Assembly: GCF_002845985.1 (NCBI RefSeq)
Contig: NZ_PDFK01000003.1
Span: forward strand, 372,001-436,000
Direction: 5' to 3'
From: Lysinibacillus fusiformis
Lineage (GTDB): Bacteria > Bacillota > Bacilli > Bacillales_A > Planococcaceae
Length of the DNA stretch: 64,000 nt
A model generated the notes under the pieces. That model saw only the letters and a program-made list of their open reading frames with translations. It was not told the origin of the DNA and made no database searches. Made by a program: the position numbers and the translations under genes. Positions within the stretch are counted from its first letter, which is position 1. Each line of letters begins with the position of its first letter. This document shows positions 44,236 through 56,753 of this stretch, one piece after another.

Positions 44236-44622
44236 GTTATTCAATATCTACTAATTTATTTATTGAACAATACTATTTCTCTTCCAAAAAACAGAAAAAA
44301 TCCAATTCCCACTAGGTAAATGGTGTTTAATTTTAATTGAAAAAACAAGATTTTCTTGTAAATTTACCCTTATATTTTTGTCAAGAATCTAGATTTCCCT
44401 TTGCTTTATTTATTTATCTGAATTTTCTAAAACCCCCTATATTCTTGAGTTTGTGCCATTTTTTCTCTCTCAGTACTATTTTCAGAAAAATTTTTTTTGC
44501 ATAATTTTTCTGAAATGTATTGCAATTTTGTGAACTGTTTCATAAAATGAAAATGTGAATTCACTAAACTAGCAAAATCAAGTCTTGAGGTAGAAAAAAT
44601 ATACACAAAATGGGGAATGTTA
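44236..44622. other. Upstream region of second symporter pair
   Basis: About 390 bp, AT-rich with long T-runs, no coding frame. It must hold an independent promoter because the terminator at 44194 precedes it. Confidence 0.45.
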
Positions 44623-44961
44623 ATGGCGAACAATCAGGCAAAAAAAGGTATCGTGATTGACTATGATGCAATTGCAAACCAAGAATCATTTAAATCTCTT
44701 GTACGCAGAAAAAATTCTTTTCTTTGGTCTATAACTGTCATATTTTTATTGGCATACATGTTGTTACCAATTCTGACATCGTACACGACAATTCTACATC
44801 AAAAGGCATTTGGGGAAATTACTTGGGTGTGGATCTATGCAGCGGGGCTATTCATCATGACATGGGGGTTATGTCATTTATATGTAGCTAAGGCAAACAA
44901 CTTTGATAGAGAAGCAAAAGCGATTATCGCTGAATACGAAAACGGAGGTGGCCGCCGATGA
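44623..44961 (+). CDS. DUF485 membrane protein, second copy
   Basis: 112 residues from ATG at 44623. It has the same layout as the copy at 42252 (IDYDAIANQESFKSLVRRKN, two helices, GEITWVWIYAAGLFIMTW). The stop overlaps the next start as ATGA, so the pair is translationally coupled. Confidence 0.88.
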   Translation: MANNQAKKGIVIDYDAIANQESFKSLVRRKNSFLWSITVIFLLAYMLLPILTSYTTILHQKAFGEITWVWIYAAGLFIMTWGLCHLYVAKANNFDREAKAIIAEYENGGGRR

Positions 44962-46514
44962 GTAACGGAATGAGTTTTACAGCCATATTCTTCTTCGTAG
45001 CCATAGTTGGTTTAACATTAGTTATTACATGGTGGGCATCTAAACGTACATCTTCCGCAAGTGATTTCTACACGGCAGGTGGTGGCTTAACAGGCTGGCA
45101 AAATGGACTAGCTATCGCTGGAGACTATTTATCAGCAGCCTCTTTCCTAGGTATCGCTGGTGCAGTCGCATTATTTGGATTTGATGGATTCTTCTTCTCT
45201 ATTGGTTATTTAGTAGCTTACTTAGTGGTGTTATACATCGTTGCTGAGCCATTACGTAACCTTGGGAAATTTACATTAGCTGACATGATTACAGCTCGCT
45301 TCAATAATGCAAAAGTTCGTGGAACAGCTGCTTTAAGCACGATTACAATTGTTTTATTCTACATGATTGCACAACTAGTTGGTGCAGGAGCACTTATTCA
45401 ATTACTTTTAGGAATCGACTACTGGATTGCCGTGTTAATCGTAGGTTTCATGATGACAACATACGTATTATTCGGTGGTATGACAGCGACATCTTGGGTG
45501 CAAATCATCAAAGCTTGTCTGTTAATGCTTGGTACAGTGATTATTTCGTTCTTAGTATTAAAAGAGTTCGGCTTCAGTATCTCGACAATGTTTACAGAAA
45601 TGACAACAGCTACTGATAGTGGTGCTGCTTATTTAAATCCAGGTCTAAAATACACAAATGGACTTGATACAATCTCTATGTTAATTGCCTTAGTATTGGG
45701 TACTGCGGGTCTTCCACATATTTTAATGCGTTTCTTTACAGTAAAAGACGCAAAAACAGCTCGTTCATCGGTTATTTGGGCTACTTGGATCGTAGGTATT
45801 TTCTACGTTCTAACAATTTTCTTAGGTTTCGGTGCAGCAGCATTCGTTGGGAAAGAAGATATTATCGCTGCAAACGCTGCTGGTAACATGGCTGCCCCAC
45901 TGCTTGCAGAAGCACTTGGTGGAGACATCCTATTCTCATTCGTTTGTGCGGTAGCCTTCGCAACAATCCTAGCGGTAGTAGCAGGCCTTGTACTTTCAGG
46001 TGCATCTGCCCTATCTCATGATATTTATGGACAAATTATCAAAAAGGGTAAAATTACAGAAAAAGAGCAAGTTCTTGCAGCTCGCATTGGTTCCATTACA
46101 ATCGCTGTTATTTCTATCCTATTAGCACTTGGCGCACAAACATTAAACGTTGCATTCTTAGTATCTCTAGCATTCTGTATTGCGGGATCTGCTAACCTTC
46201 CAGTTATTATCTATACAATTTATTGGAAACGCTTTAATACAGCTGGTGCTGTAACGGCGATGTTAACAGGTTTAATTTCTGCATTAGTGTTAGTTGCTAT
46301 TTCACCAAACGTATGGAATCCAGTTGAAGGTAAGGCGATTTTCGTTGGTGAACCATTAATCATGTTAACGAACCCAGCCTTAATCTCTGTACCACTTGGT
46401 TTCCTTGGTGGTTTCATCGGTACATTCCTTTCTAAAGAAACGGATGACGCGAAGTATCGTGAAGTTGACGTTAAAGCAAACACAGGTATTTCTGTACAGG
46501 ACGTATCTCACTAA
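44958..46514 (+). CDS. Cation/acetate-type SSF symporter, second copy
   Basis: 518 residues, similar to the copy at 42588 over its whole length: SASDFYTAGGGLTGWQNGLA, AGDYLSAASFLGIAGAV, PHILMRFFTVKDAKTARSS and a shared C-terminal VKANTGISVQDVSH. Differences are spread through the protein, so the duplication is old. Codon choice is shifted toward C-ending codons (TTC, ATC, AAC) relative to the first copy, which suggests higher expression (inference). Confidence 0.9.
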   Translation: MSNGMSFTAIFFFVAIVGLTLVITWWASKRTSSASDFYTAGGGLTGWQNGLAIAGDYLSAASFLGIAGAVALFGFDGFFFSIGYLVAYLVVLYIVAEPLRNLGKFTLADMITARFNNAKVRGTAALSTITIVLFYMIAQLVGAGALIQLLLGIDYWIAVLIVGFMMTTYVLFGGMTATSWVQIIKACLLMLGTVIISFLVLKEFGFSISTMFTEMTTATDSGAAYLNPGLKYTNGLDTISMLIALVLGTAGLPHILMRFFTVKDAKTARSSVIWATWIVGIFYVLTIFLGFGAAAFVGKEDIIAANAAGNMAAPLLAEALGGDILFSFVCAVAFATILAVVAGLVLSGASALSHDIYGQIIKKGKITEKEQVLAARIGSITIAVISILLALGAQTLNVAFLVSLAFCIAGSANLPVIIYTIYWKRFNTAGAVTAMLTGLISALVLVAISPNVWNPVEGKAIFVGEPLIMLTNPALISVPLGFLGGFIGTFLSKETDDAKYREVDVKANTGISVQDVSH

Positions 46515-46525
46515 TCACTCAACAC

Positions 46526-46556
46526 CCTCGTAAGCATCTCGCTTACGAGGTTTTAC
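46526..46556 (+). terminator. Rho-independent terminator
   Basis: CCTCGTAAGC pairs with GCTTACGAGG, followed by TTTTACTTTTT. Confidence 0.85.
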
Positions 46557-46610
46557 TTTTTCTTCCCTATTCGCTACTATAGAATGAGAAAAAGATTGGA
46601 GGTTATGCTC

Positions 46611-46787
46611 ATGTCACAATCAAGGGCTAAAAAGAAACGGATGCATGTTAAACGAACTGTCGGCAAGGATGTTGAAAAAAACCGTCAATCTATATCCTTC
46701 AGTACACACGAGCGCATAACAAAAACAAAGAATGAGAAACTCGATCATGATTTCACAAAACATAAAAAGCAGTATAAGGACGACTAA
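46611..46787 (+). CDS. Small basic protein of unknown function
   Basis: 58 residues from ATG at 46611, eight bases after GGAGG; in-frame ATGs at 46605 and 46584 are too close to or before the ribosome site. It is very lysine/arginine-rich (SRAKKKRMHVKRTVGKDVEK) with a charged helical C-terminus and no hydrophobic segment. It could bind nucleic acid but no family is recognised. It ends within a bidirectional terminator. Confidence 0.55.
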   Translation: MSQSRAKKKRMHVKRTVGKDVEKNRQSISFSTHERITKTKNEKLDHDFTKHKKQYKDD

Positions 46788-46806
46788 CGTTCCCTATACT
46801 GCTTTT
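46763..46806. terminator. Bidirectional terminator
   Basis: AAAAAGCAGTATA pairs with TATACTGCTTTTT. It serves the small basic gene and the convergent thiamine operon. Confidence 0.75.
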
Positions 46807-46810
46807 TCTT

Positions 46811-47560
46811 TTAAAGCCGATAGAAGGCATTGGTGTTTTGCGTGATAATTTGAGCCACTTCCTGTGTCGACAACCCCTTGATGGACGCTATGACCTCAAT
46901 GGTCGAATGCATCATCCACGGAGATGTACGCTTATTTGTAAACGGTCCTTCAAAAGGCCAAGGACCATCCGTTTCCACCATCATTAGTTCAATGGGATAA
47001 GCTTGTATCAACTGTTGAATTTCTTGTTCATACAAACAATCAGGGGTGATCGAAATAAAATAGCCATGCTGAATCATGCGTTTCACCACAGCCTCATCCC
47101 CTTTAAACCAATGAAAATGTGCTTGGCGAAGCTGATGTTTGTCAAGTAAATCACAAACGATGCTAGCATCCTCATAGACAGCGTGTAACACTATTGGCTT
47201 ATCCAATTCCTTTGCCAATGCAACAAAACGCTCTAATAGAGCCATATAGGGACGTTCATCAATCGCTTGCTCTTGTTTTAAATAATAAGGTAGACCCACC
47301 TCACCAATAGCAACCATATCATCCTGATGCGAACGAATCCAATCAAATAAAGCTGTCTCATCATTTGGACTTAGTAAAGGCTGTTCTGGATGAAAGCCAA
47401 AAGCGGCTTTCACTGGCTGATAGTTATTCGATAAATGCAATGTTCTTTTACAGGACGACAACTGCATGCTAACCGCAATCACCGTCTCTACCTCTTCAAG
47501 TAAGGCTGGAATTTCCTCATCTCGATACTGATCCAAATGAATATGAGCATCAATCAACAA
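46811..47560 (-). CDS. TatD-family metal-dependent hydrolase
   Basis: About 249 residues, probably from a TTG at 47560 or 47557 (AAAGGG eight bases upstream); a GTG at 47569 is also open. Motifs: LIDAHIHLDQ, AFGFHPEQP, IGEVGLPYY, PIVLHAVYEDA, FHWFKGDE and MVETDGPWPFEG, with the final Asp and the metal histidines of the TatD barrel. TatD enzymes are DNases or unspecified phosphohydrolases. It overlaps the end of the ABC ATPase gene, so it is part of the TPP-controlled thiamine operon. Confidence 0.82.
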   Translation of the reverse strand: MLIDAHIHLDQYRDEEIPALLEEVETVIAVSMQLSSCKRTLHLSNNYQPVKAAFGFHPEQPLLSPNDETALFDWIRSHQDDMVAIGEVGLPYYLKQEQAIDERPYMALLERFVALAKELDKPIVLHAVYEDASIVCDLLDKHQLRQAHFHWFKGDEAVVKRMIQHGYFISITPDCLYEQEIQQLIQAYPIELMMVETDGPWPFEGPFTNKRTSPWMMHSTIEVIASIKGLSTQEVAQIITQNTNAFYRL

Positions 47561-48299
47561 ACATATCACCCTTTTCTTCTTGTAAGTACATAAATAATTG
47601 TTGCTTTAACTCGGTGAACGCTGCTGAATGACGAATTTCCTCTTTTCGGGGTCTTTCAAAAGGCACAATGATTTCCTTTTTAACCGTCGCAGGACGTTTG
47701 CTTAAAACAAGGATCCGATCCGCTAAAAAGAGTGCTTCCTCAATACTATGCGTGACAAATAGTATTGATTTACGATAGGCTTCCCAGATGGATAATAGCC
47801 ACGCTTGCATTTCCAGTCTGGTGAATTCATCCAGCGCAGAAAATGGTTCATCTAAGCATAAAATAGGCTTATCACTGACCATCGCACGTATAAAAGATAC
47901 ACGCTGTTGCATGCCGCCTGACAATTCGTTTGGATAAGCATGGATAAATGAACCAAGCCCCACCTTTTCAAGCCACTCTATAGCACGTTCAGTATTTGGT
48001 TGATGCTGTAATTCCTCTACGAGTGTGACATTCTCTAAAATCGTGCGCCAAGGTAGTAGACAAGGCTGCTGAGGCATATAACCAATCGTTCCTCTTTTTC
48101 GCTGAATGTCCTCTTCATTTAATAAAATGGACCCTTGATCAATCGTAGAAACGCCACCAATTAATTGAAAAAGGGTACTCTTACCACTGCCAGAGGGACC
48201 AACAATGGCCACAAACTCTCCATCTTTAACGTCAAAGGATACATCTTCAAGAACTTGCAGGGTATCAAAGGATTTAGCGATGTTTTGAATGCTGAGCAT
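47550..48299 (-). CDS. thiZ: ABC transporter ATP-binding protein (ThiZ-type)
   Basis: 249 residues. Walker A GPSGSGKST at about residues 34-42, signature LSGGMQQRVSFIRAM, Walker B ILCLDEPFSALD and the switch histidine in VTHSIEEAL. It is closest to the SsuB/ThiZ/TauB group that powers uptake of aromatic or sulfonated compounds. Position behind a TPP riboswitch gives the thiamine-precursor assignment. The start overlaps the permease by 26 bp. Confidence 0.88.
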   Translation of the reverse strand: MLSIQNIAKSFDTLQVLEDVSFDVKDGEFVAIVGPSGSGKSTLFQLIGGVSTIDQGSILLNEEDIQRKRGTIGYMPQQPCLLPWRTILENVTLVEELQHQPNTERAIEWLEKVGLGSFIHAYPNELSGGMQQRVSFIRAMVSDKPILCLDEPFSALDEFTRLEMQAWLLSIWEAYRKSILFVTHSIEEALFLADRILVLSKRPATVKKEIIVPFERPRKEEIRHSAAFTELKQQLFMYLQEEKGDMFVD

Positions 48300-49047
48300 G
48301 ATAGCCTCTCCCCTTCACCATGAATTTTTCAAGTAAGCGAATACTGCTAAACAACAGTAAGCTTAATAAAACAATCGCAAAAATGGCTACGAATACACGA
48401 TCAGTGCGGAACGAGGACTGTGCTAAGGTCATATAAACGCCTATTCCTTTTTTTGCACCAAGCCACTCCGCAATAACAGCGCCCATCACACTATACGTCG
48501 CAGCAATTTTTACACCTGAAAAAATCGTTGGGTATGCATGAGGCCATTCAAGCTTCCAAAAAGTTTGCGCCTTTGTAGCACCAACCATGGCAAAATAATG
48601 CTTTAACTCAGGTGCTGTTTGCCGAAATCCGTCCATTGCCGCAATAACAATGGGGAAAAAGCACACGAGGCAAATAATGATGAGCTTTGGTAATAAACCA
48701 AAGCCAAACCAAATAATGAGCAATGGCGCTAAGACAAGAATAGGGATATTTTGCGACATAATTAAAATCGGATAAAACAACTCCCGAATAAATGTAAATC
48801 GATGCAAGACAATCGCCACCATTAATCCACAGGCAATACCAATGGCAAGTCCTAATAAGGCTAATTGCATCGTAGCCCAAGCATGTGGTAAAAAGGTTTG
48901 ATAGGCTTTAAAAGCTTCCAACAAAATACGACTTGGTGCAGGTAATAACCAATGAGGAACTTCAGCCACATGCACAATGAGCTCCCACACGAATAAGAGG
49001 AAGGCGATAAAAATAATCGTCCTTCCCTTTTGCAAAGCTTGTTTCAT
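48274..49047 (-). CDS. thiX: ABC transporter permease (ThiX-type)
   Basis: 257 residues, six membrane helices. The EAA loop is AMVGATKAQTFWKLEWPHAY, followed by PTIFSGVKIAATYSVMGAVIAEW, as in the BPD-type permeases of the SsuC/ThiX group. It shares its first base with the last base of the thiamine-binding protein frame. Confidence 0.87.
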   Translation of the reverse strand: MKQALQKGRTIIFIAFLLFVWELIVHVAEVPHWLLPAPSRILLEAFKAYQTFLPHAWATMQLALLGLAIGIACGLMVAIVLHRFTFIRELFYPILIMSQNIPILVLAPLLIIWFGFGLLPKLIIICLVCFFPIVIAAMDGFRQTAPELKHYFAMVGATKAQTFWKLEWPHAYPTIFSGVKIAATYSVMGAVIAEWLGAKKGIGVYMTLAQSSFRTDRVFVAIFAIVLLSLLLFSSIRLLEKFMVKGRGYHAQHSKHR

Positions 49048-49337
49048 TACTGGTATTTCTCCGTTAATGTATCCATTGTTATACCAGTTGGCTGATATAA
49101 TATTTTCACTTGTGTAATGACATTGATAGCACCAAGCTCAATCATCTTGTCATTCATTTTTTCAATGATTTGCAGCAACATTGACAGCTCACCTTCCATC
49201 GTCGTTTCCAACGGATGTACCTCATATTTCACACCAGCAGCATCTATCACAGCAATCGCCGCATCGACATACGGTATAACATCCTCAAATTTCTCTGTTT
49301 TTGGAATGATTTGAACACTGATTAATGAATTCGCCAT
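49047..49337 (-). CDS. Thiamine-binding protein (MTH1187/YkoF type)
   Basis: About 96 residues from ATG at 49337; the frame to 49391 lies inside the preceding gene. The sequence SLISVQIIPKTEKFEDVIPYV, then YEVHPLETTMEGELSMLL, matches the ferredoxin-like MTH1187 family, one half of YkoF, which binds thiamine. A cytoplasmic thiamine buffer or sensor next to the uptake system is the likely role. The start overlaps the end of the substrate-binding protein by a few bases. Confidence 0.85.
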   Translation of the reverse strand: MANSLISVQIIPKTEKFEDVIPYVDAAIAVIDAAGVKYEVHPLETTMEGELSMLLQIIEKMNDKMIELGAINVITQVKILYQPTGITMDTLTEKYQ

Positions 49338-49338
49338 C

Positions 49339-50334
49339 TTATTTGGCCTCCTTTTTAGGTAAGAAATCATTTGTAAAGGCTTGTTTCGCATTAAATTCGC
49401 CCTCTAACACGTTGTTGCTAGACATCCATTTTGCATAGTTTTCCCATACAGAAAGCTTTTGCTCTCCCCATTGCTTGGCATCATCCTGATATTTATCGGC
49501 TAGCCATTCCTGACTTTTATGCACTAACGCTTGATCTAAATCGGGAGCCGCTTCTATTAAAATATCAGCCGCCTCACTTGGATGTGCTATGGCGTATTCA
49601 TAGCCCTTCGATGCAGCCGCCACAAACGCTTGAACTAGGTCAGGATTGTCCTGGATCATTTTTTCATTTGTAGCTAGAACAGGTGTATAATAGTCCAGCT
49701 GATCACTATAATCTGTTAAGTACAGCATATTAATCTTTTCACCCCGTAGCTCAGCTTCAATACCTGTCCACGCGTAATAAATCCAAGCAAAATCAATATC
49801 CTTTTGCATCATCGTGAAAAAATCTAAATCTCCTGCATTGACGATATCTAGTTTATGAATGTCTGCCTTTTCTGTTTGCATCAATGATTGTAGGACAGCT
49901 TGCTCTAGTGGAGCCCCCCAACCGCCATAGGTTTTACCTTCGAAATCCTTTGGTGATGTAATACCTTTTGATGCAATAGAAGCAAAGCCAGATGTATTAT
50001 GTTGAATAATAGCAGCAATGGAGACAAGAGGCACATCTTGCACACGAGCCTGTGTAATCCCTTCCTGATAGCTCACACCAAACTCTGCCTTGCCAGAAGC
50101 AACAAGCTGATCGGCTCCTGCCTCCCCAGGCATAATAATGTCAACATCTAAGCCCTGCTCCTCAAAATAACCGAGTTTTTTTGCGACATACAGTCCTGTA
50201 TGATTTGTATTTGGTGTCCAATCTAAGACCACTGATACTTTTTTCAGCTGATCAGTAGCCTGCTTGTCCTCCTTGTCACTACAGCCCACTAACGTTAAAA
50301 GTGCAGCCACTAGAATAAATAACCATTTTTTCAT
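49339..50334 (-). CDS. thiY: ABC transporter substrate-binding lipoprotein (ThiY/NMT1-type)
   Basis: 331 residues. The lipobox is TLVGCSDKE (C18). The NMT1/THI5 fold shows in VVLDWTPNTNHTGLYVAKKL, GEAGADQLVASGKAEFGVSY and GGWGAPLEQAVL. Members bind hydroxymethyl- or formylaminopyrimidine, thiamine precursors. It is the first gene after the TPP riboswitch. Confidence 0.9.
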   Translation of the reverse strand: MKKWLFILVAALLTLVGCSDKEDKQATDQLKKVSVVLDWTPNTNHTGLYVAKKLGYFEEQGLDVDIIMPGEAGADQLVASGKAEFGVSYQEGITQARVQDVPLVSIAAIIQHNTSGFASIASKGITSPKDFEGKTYGGWGAPLEQAVLQSLMQTEKADIHKLDIVNAGDLDFFTMMQKDIDFAWIYYAWTGIEAELRGEKINMLYLTDYSDQLDYYTPVLATNEKMIQDNPDLVQAFVAAASKGYEYAIAHPSEAADILIEAAPDLDQALVHKSQEWLADKYQDDAKQWGEQKLSVWENYAKWMSSNNVLEGEFNAKQAFTNDFLPKKEAK

Positions 50335-50432
50335 GCGAAGTCCTCCTAGTTGATAATGTGAAAGTGTTCATGATTGAATGTTGTCACCAGAAAGAAAGCG
50401 TATGCGTTTGGCAAGATATTGCTTGAAAACAT

Positions 50433-50463
50433 AAAAAAACGCCTAGGATTCCTCCCAGACGTA
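50433..50463 (-). terminator. Riboswitch terminator of the thiamine operon
   Basis: Minus-strand ACGTCTGGG...CCTAGGCGT followed by seven T, between the TPP aptamer and thiY. It is the expression platform. Confidence 0.8.
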
Positions 50464-50500
50464 TTGCAATCAATCTTCAAAACTTTGCTTTTTTGAATAG

Positions 50501-50591
50501 ATGTTCCCTACGCTGGTACGAGCCAAATCAGGTTCAAAGGGTCAGCGTCTATCGGACACAATCTCAGCTAGCAACTACTAGCCCCCCTACA
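50501..50591 (-). promoter_or_regulatory. TPP riboswitch (THI element)
   Basis: On the minus strand the aptamer reads GTAGGGGGGC, then CTGAGAT, then ACCCTTTGAACCTGAT, then GCGTAGGGAAC: the conserved THI-box blocks in order. TPP binding should favour the terminator at 50433 and shut off thiY-thiX-thiZ. Confidence 0.95.
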
Positions 50592-50680
50592 TTCTTGTGC
50601 TATGAACTTTTCGTTGATTATTATACCCATAGTTACGCTAAAATGACAAGATGCTATTTTTGACTAACGACTGCTCTCGT

Positions 50681-50712
50681 AAAAAAACCCAGCACTCCTA
50701 AGAGACTGGGCT
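50681..50712 (-). terminator. Terminator of the parE-parC operon
   Basis: Minus strand GCCCAGTCTC pairs with GTGCTGGGT, followed by seven T. Confidence 0.8.
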
Positions 50713-50717
50713 TATCA

Positions 50718-55177
<4,460 letters not shown>

Positions 55178-55221
55178 CTAATAATAATAGCATTTCCTGT
55201 CAATAGCTAGCGACAGGTCCA

Positions 55222-55437
55222 TTAAATTTTTAAAATTTGCTCACAGTTTTGATCATCTTTATCAATAGTAAACATCTGCAACAGTTGCTTAAAATTGGTA
55301 TTTAAGCAGGGCAGACTGCTACTAGTATCCATAAACGTTTGACGCATAGTAGCCGATTTAGTTTCAGCATACATAGAATCTAGTTCAGTGTAAACGCTAC
55401 AATGTTTATTACGGTTAAACTGGATAAAGTTAGACTT
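55222..55437 (-). pseudogene. Coding-like fragment between parE and plsY
   Basis: A minus-strand frame between two stops reads NFIQFNRNKHCSVYTELDSM then TMRQTFMDTSSSLPCLN and LLQMFTIDKDDQNCEQILKI. An ATG at 55374 has no ribosome site. Composition looks coding, but I recognise no family. Confidence 0.25.
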
Positions 55438-55472
55438 CTATTCTACCAAAGGAATGAAGGATTGACAAAATT

Positions 55473-55508
55473 GCCTTTTTGCCTATATTTTTATAAAGGC
55501 TTTTTTTC
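55473..55508 (+). terminator. Terminator-like hairpin
   Basis: GCCTTT pairs with AAAGGC around an AT-rich loop, followed by seven T. No upstream plus-strand gene is evident. Confidence 0.5.
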
Positions 55509-55688
55509 ACTTTCTAGAATCTCATGTCTGAAAGCCTACCCCTTATTAATAGGTTTTCTTTTGTATTGAATTCAAGGCTCCTAATGAAATCTCCTTCATA
55601 ACATTGTAGATTAGCAAGAAAAAGTGTAAAATACTTGTTACAAACTATTAGTACCAAGTGATGGACTATGAATGAAAGGAGTCCAGCT

Positions 55689-56291
55689 ATGATCAATGGA
55701 CTTATTATTTTATGTGCTTATCTAATCGGCTCTATACCTTCTGGATTATGGATAGGTAAAATTTTTTATAATACCGATATTCGTGAACACGGGAGCGGTA
55801 ATCTTGGTGCAACCAACACATTCCGAACATTAGGGAAAAAAGCAGGTATTGTTGTAACCGTAATGGATGTGCTCAAAGGAACAGCTGCGGTTTTATTAGT
55901 AGCACTTCCCGTTTTCTCTGACAGCACACTGCATCCCTTATTACTTGGTCTTGTTGCCGTAATCGGTCATATGTTTCCGATCTTCGCCAATTTCCGTGGT
56001 GGAAAAGCAGTGGCAACATCCGCAGGTGTTTTATTAGGCTATTCGTGGCCACTCTTTGTCCTATTATTTATTACCTTTATTGTGACATTAAAAATCACAA
56101 AGATCGTCAGCCTAACATCGATGATAGCCGCTTTAGTAGCACTTATCTATGCAATCGTTTATTATTTTGTTACGGGTGACTTTGCATTAGGCATCTTGGT
56201 AGCCTTTTTATTTACCTTTATTATTTATCGTCACCGTGCCAATATTACACGTATTAAAAACGGCACTGAGCCAAAGGTAAAATGGCTTTAG
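55689..56291 (+). CDS. plsY: Glycerol-3-phosphate acyltransferase PlsY
   Basis: 200 residues from ATG at 55689 (AAAGGAG seven bases upstream). Motifs of the acyl-phosphate-dependent enzyme are present: [34 protein letters not shown], and [20 protein letters not shown]. Five or more membrane helices. It transfers the acyl group from acyl-phosphate to glycerol-3-phosphate, the first step of phospholipid synthesis. Divergent from parE, as in B. subtilis. Confidence 0.95.
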   Translation: MINGLIILCAYLIGSIPSGLWIGKIFYNTDIREHGSGNLGATNTFRTLGKKAGIVVTVMDVLKGTAAVLLVALPVFSDSTLHPLLLGLVAVIGHMFPIFANFRGGKAVATSAGVLLGYSWPLFVLLFITFIVTLKITKIVSLTSMIAALVALIYAIVYYFVTGDFALGILVAFLFTFIIYRHRANITRIKNGTEPKVKWL

Positions 56292-56310
56292 GAAGAGAGG
56301 AGCATTCGAA

Positions 56311-56601
56311 ATGAACATTGCATTGACAGATGAAGCACTCCAGTGGTTCAAACACGAAATGGAAGTAGAACCAGGTGATACGATTCGTTTTTATGCACGC
56401 TATGGTGGCTCTAGTCCTTTTCATGAAGGCTTTTCACTTGGCATGACTCGTGAAGAACCTATTGCTATAGGCGTACAGACAGTGGTTGATGATGTAACCT
56501 ATTACATTGATGAGAAAGATCTCTGGTTCTTTAACGATCACAACTTACATGTTGACGTTGATGCTAGTAATGATGAATTGCAATATGACTATCGTACATA
56601 A
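56311..56601 (+). CDS. yneR: HesB/IscA-like protein (YneR type)
   Basis: 96 residues. MNIALTDEALQWFKHEMEVE, FYARYGGSSPFHEGFSLGM and DLWFFNDHNLHVDVDA match the HesB-like YneR group. The three cysteines of true IscA proteins are absent, so iron-sulfur scaffolding is doubtful. It follows plsY by 19 bp, the same neighbourhood as in B. subtilis. Confidence 0.85.
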   Translation: MNIALTDEALQWFKHEMEVEPGDTIRFYARYGGSSPFHEGFSLGMTREEPIAIGVQTVVDDVTYYIDEKDLWFFNDHNLHVDVDASNDELQYDYRT

Positions 56602-56602
56602 A

Positions 56603-56645
56603 ACAGTCTATCCTTTCAGTCCATGAAAGGATAGACTGTTTTTTT
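56603..56645 (+). terminator. Terminator of plsY-yneR
   Basis: ACAGTCTATCCTTTCA pairs with TGAAAGGATAGACTGT, followed by seven T. Confidence 0.9.
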
Positions 56646-56753
56646 ATTTGGCTCCATCATGCCAATAGTTAGATTTTCACCCTCACCTCGTTTATCTCTC
56701 AAAAAAATTGTCCACTCTATAAATAATGAGCGTATATTTGAGGAGGAAAACAC

